Assembly: GCA_027186245.1 (NCBI GenBank)
Contig: CP114482.1
Location: forward strand, 17,379,209-17,443,208
Direction of reading: 5' to 3'
Source of the DNA: Coriaria nepalensis
Lineage: Eukaryota; Streptophyta; Magnoliopsida; Cucurbitales; Coriariaceae
Length of the DNA: 64,000 nucleotides
A program made the translations under genes and the position numbers. Position 1 is the first letter of the stretch, and each line of letters begins with the position of its first letter. The notes under the pieces are model-generated. The model saw nothing but the letters and a program-made list of their open reading frames with translations, did no database searches and was not told where the DNA came from. This document shows positions 13,036 to 25,960 of this stretch, one piece after another.

Positions 13036-13170
13036 GTCTTCAATAGATTAATTGCAAGTTATGTAAGAAAATCATGTTTGAAGGGCGAAAATAGAATTCG
13101 TTCGACTTAATTTAGAATGATTTAACGACTAGAAGAGACTCATTGACATGACTTTAAGGCTAAACAAATG
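13029..13170. repeat. Subunit C, representative copy (142 bp)
   Basis: Representative third subunit. It starts CATTGTTGTC and contains GAAGGGCGAAAATAGAATTC, GTTCGACTTAATTTAGAATG and CGACTAGAAGAGACTC. It shares the AAATAGAATT block with B and most of its 3' half with A. C carries the most informative zone markers. Positions 17-22 are TAGATT in most of zones I-III, TGGATT in alternate copies of zone IV, and TAGCCT in much of zone V. It normally carries the single EcoRI site of the unit. Confidence 0.9.
13094..13099. other. EcoRI site, once per 421-bp unit (representative)
   Basis: GAATTC lies about 65 bp into C and recurs once in most units. It is lost in copies reading GAATTTTTTCG, common at 1.5-6.8 kb, and in a few other variants such as GAATTTGTTCG. 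A ladder of about 421 bp and its multiples is therefore expected on EcoRI digestion, with gaps from zone I. Confidence 0.85.
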
Positions 13171-13329
13171 CATTGTTGCCTTCAATAGATCAACTGCAAG
13201 TTATGCACGAAAGTCATGTTTAAAGGCCGAATTTCATTCGAAGTTATTTAGAATGATTTATTGACTAAAAGCGACACAATAATATGACTTTAAGGCTAAA
13301 AAAAGGGAAAGTTACCTTCAATAGATCAA

Positions 13330-15435
13330 TTGCAAGTTATGCATGAAAGTCGTGTCTTAAATGCACAAATAGAATTGGTTCGAAGTGCTTCGGAACAATT
13401 TAATGATATGAAAAGACTGAATGATATGCTTTTTATGGCTAAAACAATGCATTGTTGTCTTCATAGATTAATTGCAAGTTATGTAAGAAAATCATATTTG
13501 AAGGGCGAAAATAGAATTCGTTCGACTTAATTTTGAATGATTTAACGACTAGAAGAGACTCATTGATATGACTTTAAGGCTAAACAAATGCATTGTTGCC
13601 TTCAATAGATCAACTGCAAATTATGCACAAAAGTCATGTTTAAACGCCGAATTTCATTCGAAGTGATTTAGAATGATTAACTGACTAAAAGAGACGCAAT
13701 AGTATGACTTTAAGGCTAAAAAAATGGATAGTTGCCTTCAATAGATCAAACGCAAGTTATGCATGAAAGTCGTCTCTTAAATGCAAAAAATAGAATTGGT
13801 TCGAAGTGCTTCCAAACGATGTAATGATATGAAAAGACTGAATGATATGCTTTTTATGGCTAAAACAATGCATTGTTGTCTTCAATAGATTAATTGCAAG
13901 TTATGTAAGAAAATCATGTTTGAAGGGCGAAAATAGAATTCGTTCGACTTAATTTAGAATGATTTAACGACTAGAAGAGACTCATTGACATGACTTTAAG
14001 GCTAAACAAATATATTGTTGCCTTCAATAGATCAACTGCAAGTTATGCACGAAAGTCATGTTTAAAGGCCGAATTTTATTCGAAGTGATTTAGAATGATT
14101 TACTGCCTAAAAGAGACGCAATAATATGACTTTAAGGCTAAGAAAATGGATAGTTGCTTCAATAGATCAATTGCAAGTTATGCATGAAAGTCGTGTCTTA
14201 AATGCAAAAAAGAGAATTGGTTCGAAGTGCTTCCACACAATTGAATGATATGAAAAGACGGAATGATATGCTTTTTATGGCTAAAACAATGCATTGTTGT
14301 CTTCAATAGATTAATTGCAAGTTATGTAAGAAAATCATGTTTGAAGGGCGAAAATAGAATTCGTTCGACTTAATTTTGAATGATTTAACGACTAGAAGAG
14401 ACTCACTGATATGACTTTAAGGCTAAACAAATGCATTGTTGCCTTCAATAGATCAACTGCAAGTTATGCACGAAAGTCATGTTTAAATGCCGAATTTAAT
14501 TCGAAGTGATTTAGAATGATTTACTGACTAAAAGAGACGCAATAGTATGACTTTAAGGCTAAAAAAATGGATAGTTGCCTTCAATAGATCAATTGGAAGT
14601 TATATATGAAAGTCGTTTCTTAAATGCAAAAAACAGAATTGGTTCGAAGTGCTTCCCAACAATTTAATGATATGAAAAGACTAAATGATATGCTTTTTAT
14701 GGCTAAAACAATGCATTGTTGTCTTCAATAGATTAATTGCAAGTTATGTAAGAAAATCATGTTTGAAGGGTGAAAATAGAATTCGTTCAACTTAATTTTG
14801 AATGGTTTAACGACTAGAAGAGACTCATTGACATGACTTTAAGGCTAAACAAATGCATTGTTGCCTTCAATAGATCAACTGCAAGTTATGCACGAAAGTC
14901 ATGTTTAAAGGCCGAATTTCATTCGAAGCGATTTAGAATGATTTATTGACTAAAAGATATGCAAAAATATGACATTAAGGTAAAAAAAATGCATAGTTGC
15001 CTTCAATAGATCAATTGCAAGTTATATATGAAAGTCGTGTCTTAAATGCACAAATAGAATTGGTTCGAAGTGCTTCCAAACAATTTAATGATATGAAAAG
15101 ACTGAATGATATGCTTTTTATGGCTAAAACAATGCATTGTTGTCTTCAATAGATTAATTGCAAGTTATGTAAGAAAATCATGTTTGAAGGGCGAAAATAG
15201 AATTCGTTCGACTTAATTTAGAATGATTTAACGACTAGAAGAGACTCATTGACATGACTTTAAGGCTAAACAAATGCATTGTTGCCTTCAATAGATCAAC
15301 TGCAAGTTATGCACGAAAGTCATGTTTAAAGGCCGAATTTCATTCGAAGTTATTTAGAATGATTTATTGACTAAAAGCGACACAATAATATGACTTTAAG
15401 GCTAAAAAAAGGGAAAGTTACCTTCAATAGATCAA
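13330..15435. repeat. HOR 5-mer, copy 1 (2106 bp)
   Basis: Five units. The first is E. The second has GCACAAAAGTC, GATTAACTGAC and AAACGATGTAATG. The third has AAATATATTG, CTGCCTAAAAG, GGCTAAGAAAATGG and CACACAATTGAATG. The fourth has GCCGAATTTAATTCG, CAATTGGAAG, CTTCCCAAC and GAATGGTTTAACG. The fifth has GAAGCGATTTAG and AAAAGATATGCAAAAATATG. It starts at the anchor TTGCAAGTTATGCATG inside the E copy of B. Confidence 0.9.
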
Positions 15436-16698
15436 TTGCAAGTTATGCATGAAAGTCGTGTCTTAAATGCACAAATAGAATTGGTTCGAAGTGCTTCGGA
15501 ACAATTTAATGATATGAAAAGACTGAATGATATGCTTTTTATGGCTAAAACAATGCATTGTTGTCTTCATAGATTAATTGCAAGTTATGTAAGAAAATCA
15601 TATTTGAAGGGCGAAAATAGAATTCGTTCGACTTAATTTTGAATGATTTAACGACTAGAAGAGACTCATTGATATGACTTTAAGGCTAAACAAATGCATT
15701 GTTGCCTTCAATAGATCAACTGCAAATTATGCCCAAAAGTCATGTTTAAACGCCGAATTTCATTCGAAGTGATTTAGAATGATTTACTGACTAAAAGAGA
15801 CGCAATAGTATGACTTTAAGGCTAAAAAAATGGATAGTTGCCTTCAATAGATCAAACGCAAGTTATGCATGAAAGTCGTGTCTTAAATGCAAAAAACAGA
15901 ATTGGTTCGAAGTGCTTCCAAACAATTTAATGATATGAAAAGACTAAATGATATGCTTTTTATGGCTAAAACAATGCATTGTTGTCTTCAATAGATTAAT
16001 TGCAAGTTATGTAAGAAAATCATGTTTGAAGGGTGAAAATAGAATTCGTTCGACTTAATTTAGAATGATTTAACGACTAGAAGAGACTCATTGACATGAC
16101 TTTAAGGCTAAACAAATGCATTGTTGCCTTCAATAGATCAACTGCAAGTTATGCACGAAAGTCATGTTTAAAGGCCGAATTTCATTCGAAGTGATTTAGA
16201 ATGATTTATTGACTAAAAGCGACAAAATAATATGACTTTAAGGCTAAAAAAATGGATAGTTGCCTTCAATAGATCAATTGCAAGTTATGCATGAAAGTCG
16301 TGTCTTAAATGCACAAATAGAATTGGTTCGAAGTGCTTCTAAACAATTTAATGATATGAAAAGACTGAATGATATGCTTTTTATGGCTAAAACAATGCAT
16401 TGTTGTCTTCAATAGATTAATTGCAAGTTATGTAAGAAAATCATGTTTGAAGGGCGAAAATAGAATTCGTTCGACTTAATTTAGAATGATTTAACGACTA
16501 GAAGAGACTAATTGACATGACTTTAAAGCTAAACAAATGCATTGTTGCCTTCAATAGATCAACTGCAAGTTATGCACGAAAGTCATGTTTAAAGGCCGAA
16601 TTTCATTCGAAGTTATTTAGAATGATTTATTGACTAAAAGCGACACAATAATATGACTTTAAGGCTAAAAAAAGGGAAAGTTACCTTCAATAGATCAA
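15436..16698. repeat. HOR 3-mer, copy 1 (1263 bp)
   Basis: Three units: E, a second unit with GCCCAAAAGTC, GATCAAACGCAAG and AAAAAACAGAATTGG, and a third with GCGACAAAATAATATG and GTGCTTCTAAACAA. Its end carries two substitutions, A at 16510 and A at 16527, shared only with the copy that ends at 21330. Confidence 0.9.
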
Positions 16699-18804
16699 TT
16701 GCAAGTTATGCATGAAAGTCGTGTCTTAAATGCACAAATAGAATTGGTTCGAAGTGCTTCGGAACAATTTAATGATATGAAAAGACTGAATGATATGCTT
16801 TTTATGGCTAAAACAATGCATTGTTGTCTTCATAGATTAATTGCAAGTTATGTAAGAAAATCATATTTGAAGGGCGAAAATAGAATTCGTTCGACTTAAT
16901 TTTGAATGATTTAACGACTAGAAGAGACTCATTGATATGACTTTAAGGCTAAACAAATGCATTGTTGCCTTCAATAGATCAACTGCAAATTATGCACAAA
17001 AGTCATGTTTAAACGCCGAATTTCATTCGAAGTGATTTAGAATGATTAACTGACTAAAAGAGACGCAATAGTATGACTTTAAGGCTAAAAAAATGGATAG
17101 TTGCCTTCAATAGATCAAACGCAAGTTATGCATGAAAGTCGTCTCTTAAATGCAAAAAATAGAATTGGTTCGAAGTGCTTCCAAACGATGTAATGATATG
17201 AAAAGACTGAATGATATGCTTTTTATGGCTAAAACAATGCATTGTTGTCTTCAATAGATTAATTGCAAGTTATGTAAGAAAATCATGTTTGAAGGGCGAA
17301 AATAGAATTCGTTCGACTTAATTTAGAATGATTTAACGACTAGAAGAGACTCATTGACATGACTTTAAGGCTAAACAAATATATTGTTGCCTTCAATAGA
17401 TCAACTGCAAGTTATGCACGAAAGTCATGTTTAAAGGCCGAATTTTATTCGAAGTGATTTAGAATGATTTACTGCCTAAAAGAGACGCAATAATATGACT
17501 TTAAGGCTAAGAAAATGGATAGTTGCTTCAATAGATCAATTGCAAGTTATGCATGAAAGTCGTGTCTTAAATGCAAAAAAGAGAATTGGTTCGAAGTGCT
17601 TCCACACAATTGAATGATATGAAAAGACGGAATGATATGCTTTTTATGGCTAAAACAATGCATTGTTGTCTTCAATAGATTAATTGCAAGTTATGTAAGA
17701 AAATCATGTTTGAAGGGCGAAAATAGAATTCGTTCGACTTAATTTTGAATGATTTAACGACTAGAAGAGACTCACTGATATGACTTTAAGGCTAAACAAA
17801 TGCATTGTTGCCTTCAATAGATCAACTGCAAGTTATGCACGAAAGTCATGTTTAAATGCCGAATTTAATTCGAAGTGATTTAGAATGATTTACTGACTAA
17901 AAGAGACGCAATAGTATGACTTTAAGGCTAAAAAAATGGATAGTTGCCTTCAATAGATCAATTGGAAGTTATATATGAAAGTCGTTTCTTAAATGCAAAA
18001 AACAGAATTGGTTCGAAGTGCTTCCCAACAATTTAATGATATGAAAAGACTAAATGATATGCTTTTTATGGCTAAAACAATGCATTGTTGTCTTCAATAG
18101 ATTAATTGCAAGTTATGTAAGAAAATCATGTTTGAAGGGTGAAAATAGAATTCGTTCAACTTAATTTTGAATGGTTTAACGACTAGAAGAGACTCATTGA
18201 CATGACTTTAAGGCTAAACAAATGCATTGTTGCCTTCAATAGATCAACTGCAAGTTATGCACGAAAGTCATGTTTAAAGGCCGAATTTCATTCGAAGCGA
18301 TTTAGAATGATTTATTGACTAAAAGATATGCAAAAATATGACATTAAGGTAAAAAAAATGCATAGTTGCCTTCAATAGATCAATTGCAAGTTATATATGA
18401 AAGTCGTGTCTTAAATGCACAAATAGAATTGGTTCGAAGTGCTTCCAAACAATTTAATGATATGAAAAGACTGAATGATATGCTTTTTATGGCTAAAACA
18501 ATGCATTGTTGTCTTCAATAGATTAATTGCAAGTTATGTAAGAAAATCATGTTTGAAGGGCGAAAATAGAATTCGTTCGACTTAATTTAGAATGATTTAA
18601 CGACTAGAAGAGACTCATTGACATGACTTTAAGGCTAAACAAATGCATTGTTGCCTTCAATAGATCAACTGCAAGTTATGCACGAAAGTCATGTTTAAAG
18701 GCCGAATTTCATTCGAAGTTATTTAGAATGATTTATTGACTAAAAGCGACACAATAATATGACTTTAAGGCTAAAAAAAGGGAAAGTTACCTTCAATAGA
18801 TCAA
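16699..18804. repeat. HOR 5-mer, copy 2 (2106 bp)
   Basis: Same five-unit order and markers as the copy at 13330, at an offset of 3369 bp (8 units). By eye it appears nearly identical. It opens the first of two 4632-bp 11-unit super-repeats. Confidence 0.9.
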
Positions 18805-20067
18805 TTGCAAGTTATGCATGAAAGTCGTGTCTTAAATGCACAAATAGAATTGGTTCGAAGTGCTTCGGAACAATTTAATGATATGAAAAGACTGAATGAT
18901 CTGCTTTTTATGGCTAAAACAATGCATTGTTGTCTTCATAGATTAATTGCAAGTTATGTAAGAAAATCATATTTGAAGGGCGAAAATAGAATTCGTTCGA
19001 CTTAATTTTGAATGATTTAACGACTAGAAGAGACTCATTGATATGACTTTAAGGCTAAACAAATGCATTGTTGCCTTCAATAGATCAACTGCAAATTATG
19101 CCCAAAAGTCATGTTTAAACGCCGAATTTCATTCGAAGTGATTTAGAATGATTTACTGACTAAAAGAGACGCAATAGTATGACTTTAAGGCTAAAAAAAT
19201 GGATAGTTGCCTTCAATAGATCAAACGCAAGTTATGCATGAAAGTCGTGTCTTAAATGCAAAAAACAGAATTGGTTCGAAGTGCTTCCAAACAATTTAAT
19301 GATATGAAAAGACTAAATGATATGCTTTTTATGGCTAAAACAATGCATTGTTGTCTTCAATAGATTAATTGCAAGTTATGTAAGAAAATCATGTTTGAAG
19401 GGTGAAAATAGAATTCGTTCGACTTAATTTAGAATGATTTAACGACTAGAAGAGACTCATTGACATGACTTTAAGGCTAAACAAATGCATTGTTGCCTTC
19501 AATAGATCAACTGCAAGTTATGCACGAAAGTCATGTTTAAAGGCCGAATTTCATTCGAAGTGATTTAGAATGATTTATTGACTAAAAGCGACAAAATAAT
19601 ATGACTTTAAGGCTAAAAAAATGGATAGTTGCCTTCAATAGATCAATTGCAAGTTATGCATGAAAGTCGTGTCTTAAATGCACAAATAGAATTGGTTCGA
19701 AGTGCTTCTAAACAATTTAATGATATGAAAAGACTGAATGATATGCTTTTTATGGCTAAAACAATGCATTGTTGTCTTCAATAGATTAATTGCAAGTTAT
19801 GTAAGAAAATCATGTTTGAAGGGCGAAAATAGAATTCGTTCGACTTAATTTAGAATGATTTAACGACTAGAAGAGACTCATTGACATGACTTTAAGGCTA
19901 AACAAATGCATTGTTGCCTTCAATAGATCAACTGCAAGTTATGCACGAAAGTCATGTTTAAAGGCCGAATTTCATTCGAAGTTATTTAGAATGATTTATT
20001 GACTAAAAGCGACACAATAATATGACTTTAAGGCTAAAAAAAGGGAAAGTTACCTTCAATAGATCAA
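18805..20067. repeat. HOR 3-mer, copy 2 (1263 bp)
   Basis: E plus two units, as in the copy at 15436. A private substitution, C at 18901 (GATCTGC for GATATGC), marks this copy of E. Confidence 0.9.
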
Positions 20068-21330
20068 TTGCAAGTTATGCATGAAAGTCGTGTCTTAAAT
20101 GCACAAATAGAATTGGTTCGAAGTGCTTCGGAACAATTTAATGATATGAAAAGACTGAATGATATGCTTTTTATGGCTAAAACAATGCATTGTTGTCTTC
20201 ATAGATTAATTGCAAGTTATGTAAGAAAATCATATTTGAAGGGCGAAAATAGAATTCGTTCGACTTAATTTTGAATGATTTAACGACTAGAAGAGACTCA
20301 TTGATATGACTTTAAGGCTAAACAAATGCATTGTTGCCTTCAATAGATCAACTGCAAATTATGCCCAAAAGTCATGTTTAAACGCCGAATTTCATTCGAA
20401 GTGATTTAGAATGATTTACTGACTAAAAGAGACGCAATAGTATGACTTTAAGGCTAAAAAAATGGATAGTTGCCTTCAATAGATCAAACGCAAGTTATGC
20501 ATGAAAGTCGTGTCTTAAATGCAAAAAACAGAATTGGTTCGAAGTGCTTCCAAACAATTTAATGATATGAAAAGACTAAATGATATGCTTTTTATGGCTA
20601 AAACAATGCATTGTTGTCTTCAATAGATTAATTGCAAGTTATGTAAGAAAATCATGTTTGAAGGGTGAAAATAGAATTCGTTCGACTTAATTTAGAATGA
20701 TTTAACGACTAGAAGAGACTCATTGACATGACTTTAAGGCTAAACAAATGCATTGTTGCCTTCAATAGATCAACTGCAAGTTATGCACGAAAGTCATGTT
20801 TAAAGGCCGAATTTCATTCGAAGTGATTTAGAATGATTTATTGACTAAAAGCGACAAAATAATATGACTTTAAGGCTAAAAAAATGGATAGTTGCCTTCA
20901 ATAGATCAATTGCAAGTTATGCATGAAAGTCGTGTCTTAAATGCACAAATAGAATTGGTTCGAAGTGCTTCTAAACAATTTAATGATATGAAAAGACTGA
21001 ATGATATGCTTTTTATGGCTAAAACAATGCATTGTTGTCTTCAATAGATTAATTGCAAGTTATGTAAGAAAATCATGTTTGAAGGGCGAAAATAGAATTC
21101 GTTCGACTTAATTTAGAATGATTTAACGACTAGAAGAGACTAATTGACATGACTTTAAAGCTAAACAAATGCATTGTTGCCTTCAATAGATCAACTGCAA
21201 GTTATGCACGAAAGTCATGTTTAAAGGCCGAATTTCATTCGAAGTTATTTAGAATGATTTATTGACTAAAAGCGACACAATAATATGACTTTAAGGCTAA
21301 AAAAAGGGAAAGTTACCTTCAATAGATCAA
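20068..21330. repeat. HOR 3-mer, copy 3 (1263 bp)
   Basis: Directly follows another 3-mer, so the order here is 5-3-3. Its last C carries A at 21142 and A at 21159, the same two variants as at 16510 and 16527, exactly 4632 bp upstream. Confidence 0.9.
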
Positions 21331-23436
21331 TTGCAAGTTATGCATGAAAGTCGTGTCTTAAATGCACAAATAGAATTGGTTCGAAGTGCTTCGGAACAAT
21401 TTAATGATATGAAAAGACTGAATGATATGCTTTTTATGGCTAAAACAATGCATTGTTGTCTTCATAGATTAATTGCAAGTTATGTAAGAAAATCATATTT
21501 GAAGGGCGAAAATAGAATTCGTTCGACTTAATTTTGAATGATTTAACGACTAGAAGAGACTCATTGATATGACTTTAAGGCTAAACAAATGCATTGTTGC
21601 CTTCAATAGATCAACTGCAAATTATGCACAAAAGTCATGTTTAAACGCCGAATTTCATTCGAAGTGATTTAGAATGATTAACTGACTAAAAGAGACGCAA
21701 TAGTATGACTTTAAGGCTAAAAAAATGGATAGTTGCCTTCAATAGATCAAACGCAAGTTATGCATGAAAGTCGTCTCTTAAATGCAAAAAATAGAATTGG
21801 TTCGAAGTGCTTCCAAACGATGTAATGATATGAAAAGACTGAATGATATGCTTTTTATGGCTAAAACAATGCATTGTTGTCTTCAATAGATTAATTGCAA
21901 GTTATGTAAGAAAATCATGTTTGAAGGGCGAAAATAGAATTCGTTCGACTTAATTTAGAATGATTTAACGACTAGAAGAGACTCATTGACATGACTTTAA
22001 GGCTAAACAAATATATTGTTGCCTTCAATAGATCAACTGCAAGTTATGCACGAAAGTCATGTTTAAAGGCCGAATTTTATTCGAAGTGATTTAGAATGAT
22101 TTACTGCCTAAAAGAGACGCAATAATATGACTTTAAGGCTAAGAAAATGGATAGTTGCTTCAATAGATCAATTGCAAGTTATGCATGAAAGTCGTGTCTT
22201 AAATGCAAAAAAGAGAATTGGTTCGAAGTGCTTCCACACAATTGAATGATATGAAAAGACGGAATGATATGCTTTTTATGGCTAAAACAATGCATTGTTG
22301 TCTTCAATAGATTAATTGCAAGTTATGTAAGAAAATCATGTTTGAAGGGCGAAAATAGAATTCGTTCGACTTAATTTTGAATGATTTAACGACTAGAAGA
22401 GACTCACTGATATGACTTTAAGGCTAAACAAATGCATTGTTGCCTTCAATAGATCAACTGCAAGTTATGCACGAAAGTCATGTTTAAATGCCGAATTTAA
22501 TTCGAAGTGATTTAGAATGATTTACTGACTAAAAGAGACGCAATAGTATGACTTTAAGGCTAAAAAAATGGATAGTTGCCTTCAATAGATCAATTGGAAG
22601 TTATATATGAAAGTCGTTTCTTAAATGCAAAAAACAGAATTGGTTCGAAGTGCTTCCCAACAATTTAATGATATGAAAAGACTAAATGATATGCTTTTTA
22701 TGGCTAAAACAATGCATTGTTGTCTTCAATAGATTAATTGCAAGTTATGTAAGAAAATCATGTTTGAAGGGTGAAAATAGAATTCGTTCAACTTAATTTT
22801 GAATGGTTTAACGACTAGAAGAGACTCATTGACATGACTTTAAGGCTAAACAAATGCATTGTTGCCTTCAATAGATCAACTGCAAGTTATGCACGAAAGT
22901 CATGTTTAAAGGCCGAATTTCATTCGAAGCGATTTAGAATGATTTATTGACTAAAAGATATGCAAAAATATGACATTAAGGTAAAAAAAATGCATAGTTG
23001 CCTTCAATAGATCAATTGCAAGTTATATATGAAAGTCGTGTCTTAAATGCACAAATAGAATTGGTTCGAAGTGCTTCCAAACAATTTAATGATATGAAAA
23101 GACTGAATGATATGCTTTTTATGGCTAAAACAATGCATTGTTGTCTTCAATAGATTAATTGCAAGTTATGTAAGAAAATCATGTTTGAAGGGCGAAAATA
23201 GAATTCGTTCGACTTAATTTAGAATGATTTAACGACTAGAAGAGACTCATTGACATGACTTTAAGGCTAAACAAATGCATTGTTGCCTTCAATAGATCAA
23301 CTGCAAGTTATGCACGAAAGTCATGTTTAAAGGCCGAATTTCATTCGAAGTTATTTAGAATGATTTATTGACTAAAAGCGACACAATAATATGACTTTAA
23401 GGCTAAAAAAAGGGAAAGTTACCTTCAATAGATCAA
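21331..23436. repeat. HOR 5-mer, copy 3 (2106 bp)
   Basis: Same markers and order as the copies at 13330 and 16699. The GATTAACTGAC marker lies exactly 4632 bp after its counterpart in the second copy. Confidence 0.9.
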
Positions 23437-24699
23437 TTGCAAGTTATGCATGAAAGTCGTGTCTTAAATGCACAAATAGAATTGGTTCGAAGTGCTTCGG
23501 AACAATTTAATGATATGAAAAGACTGAATGATATGCTTTTTATGGCTAAAACAATGCATTGTTGTCTTCATAGATTAATTGCAAGTTATGTAAGAAAATC
23601 ATATTTGAAGGGCGAAAATAGAATTCGTTCGACTTAATTTTGAATGATTTAACGACTAGAAGAGACTCATTGATATGACTTTAAGGCTAAACAAATGCAT
23701 TGTTGCCTTCAATAGATCAACTGCAAATTATGCCCAAAAGTCATGTTTAAACGCCGAATTTCATTCGAAGTGATTTAGAATGATTTACTGACTAAAAGAG
23801 ACGCAATAGTATGACTTTAAGGCTAAAAAAATGGATAGTTGCCTTCAATAGATCAAACGCAAGTTATGCATGAAAGTCGTGTCTTAAATGCAAAAAACAG
23901 AATTGGTTCGAAGTGCTTCCAAACAATTTAATGATATGAAAAGACTAAATGATATGCTTTTTATGGCTAAAACAATGCATTGTTGTCTTCAATAGATTAA
24001 TTGCAAGTTATGTAAGAAAATCATGTTTGAAGGGTGAAAATAGAATTCGTTCGACTTAATTTAGAATGATTTAACGACTAGAAGAGACTCATTGACATGA
24101 CTTTAAGGCTAAACAAATGCATTGTTGCCTTCAATAGATCAACTACAAGTTATGCACGAAAGTCATGTTTAAAGGCCGAATTTCATTCGAAGTGATTTAG
24201 AATGATTTATTGACTAAAAGCGACAAAATAATATGACTTTAAGGCTAAAAAAATGGATAGTTGCCTTCAATAGATCAATTGCAAGTTATGCATGAAAGTC
24301 GTGTCTTAAATGCACAAATAGAATTGGTTCGAAGTGCTTCTAAACAATTTAATGATATGAAAAGACTGAATGATATGCTTTTTATGGCTAAAACAATGCA
24401 TTGTTGTCTTCAATAGATTAATTGCAAGTTATGTAAGAAAATCATGTTTGAAGGGCGAAAATAGAATTCGTTCGACTTAATTTAGAATGATTTAACGACT
24501 AGAAGAGACTCATTGACATGACTTTAAGGCTAAACAAATGCATTGTTGCCTTCAATAGATCAACTGCAAGTTATGCACGAAAGTCATGTTTAAAGGCCGA
24601 ATTTCATTCGAAGTTATTTAGAATGATTTATTGACTAAAAGCGACACAATAATATGACTTTAAGGCTAAAAAAAGGGAAAGTTACCTTCAATAGATCAA
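23437..24699. repeat. HOR 3-mer, copy 4 (1263 bp)
   Basis: E plus two units. It corresponds to the copy at 18805 in the first 11-unit super-repeat but lacks that copy's C at 18901. It has one private substitution, A at 24145 (CAACTACAAG for CAACTGCAAG). Confidence 0.9.
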
Positions 24700-25960
24700 T
24701 TGCAAGTTATGCATGAAAGTCGTGTCTTAAATGCACAAATAGAATTGGTTCGAAGTGCTTCGGAACAATTTAATGATATGAAAAGACTGAATGATATGCT
24801 TTTTATGGCTAAAACAATGCATTGTTGTCTTCATAGATTAATTGCAAGTTATGTAAGAAAATCATATTTGAAGGGCGAAAATAGAATTCGTTCGACTTAA
24901 TTTTGAATGATTTAACGACTAGAAGAGACTCATTGATATGACTTTAAGGCTAAACAAATGCATTGTTGCCTTCAATAGATCAACTGCAAATTATGCCCAA
25001 AAGTCATGTTTAAACGCCGAATTTCATTCGAAGTGATTTAGAATGATTTACTGACTAAAAGAGACGCAATAGTATGACTTTAAGGCTAAAAAAATGGATA
25101 GTTGCCTTCAATAGATCAAACGCAAGTTATGCATGAAAGTCGTGTCTTAAATGCAAAAAACAGAATTGGTTCGAAGTGCTTCCAAACAATTTAATGATAT
25201 GAAAAGACTAAATGATATGCTTTTTATGGCTAAAACAATGCATTGTTGTCTTCAATAGATTAATTGCAAGTTATGTAAGAAAATCATGTTTGAAGGGTGA
25301 AAATAGAATTCGTTCGACTTAATTTAGAATGATTTAACGACTAGAAGAGACTCATTGACATGACTTTTAAGCTAAACAAACGCATTGTTGCCTTCAATAG
25401 ATCAACTGCAAGCTAAGCACGAAAGTCATGTTTAAAGGGCGAATTTCATTCGAAGTGATTTAGAATGATTTATTGACTAAAAAGAGACAAAATAATATGA
25501 CTTTAAGGCTAAAAAAATGGATAGTTGCCTTCAATAGATCAATTGCAAGTTATGCATGAAAGTCGTGTCTTAAATGCACAAATAGAATTGGTTCGAAGTG
25601 CTTCTAAACAATTTAATGATATGAAAAGACTGAATGATATGCTTTTTAAGGCCTAAAACAATGCATTGTTGTCTTCAATAGATTAATTGCAAGTTATGTA
25701 AGAAAATCATGTTTGAAGGGCAAAATAGAATTCGTTCGACTTAATTTAGAATGATTTAACGACTAGAAGAGACTCATTGACATGACTTTAAGGCTAAACA
25801 ATGCATTGTTGCCTTCAATAGATCAACTGCAAGTTATGCACGAAGTCATGTTTACAGGCCGAATTTCATTCGAAGTTTCTTAGACTGATTTACTGACTAA
25901 AAGAGACGCAAAAATATGACTTTAAGGCTAAAAAATGCATAGTTGCCATCAATAGATCAA
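24700..25960. repeat. HOR 3-mer, copy 5 (1261 bp, indel-rich end)
   Basis: E and the second unit match the other 3-mers. From about 25364 the sequence picks up many substitutions and single-base insertions and deletions, and its net length is 2 bp short. The last A subunit reads GCTAAAAAATGCATAGTTGCCATC where the other copies have the E-type AAAGGGAAAGTTACC. Confidence 0.85.

Larger units (their letters stand above)
16510..25741. repeat. 4632-bp 11-unit super-repeat, two copies
   Basis: The order 5-mer, 3-mer, 3-mer (11 units) starts at anchor 16699 and again at 21331. The paired variants A/A at 16510/16527 and 21142/21159 lie just before each start, exactly 4632 bp apart. A third turn begins at 25961 but only its 5-mer is present. 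The upstream order is 5-3 (13330-16698), an 8-unit version. Confidence 0.85.

Noticed and set aside
13029..13170. CENP-B box
   Set aside because: TTCGTTCGA in C fits the first half of the known box (TTCGNNNNA), but the required CGGG half is absent. No other candidate was seen in A, B or C.
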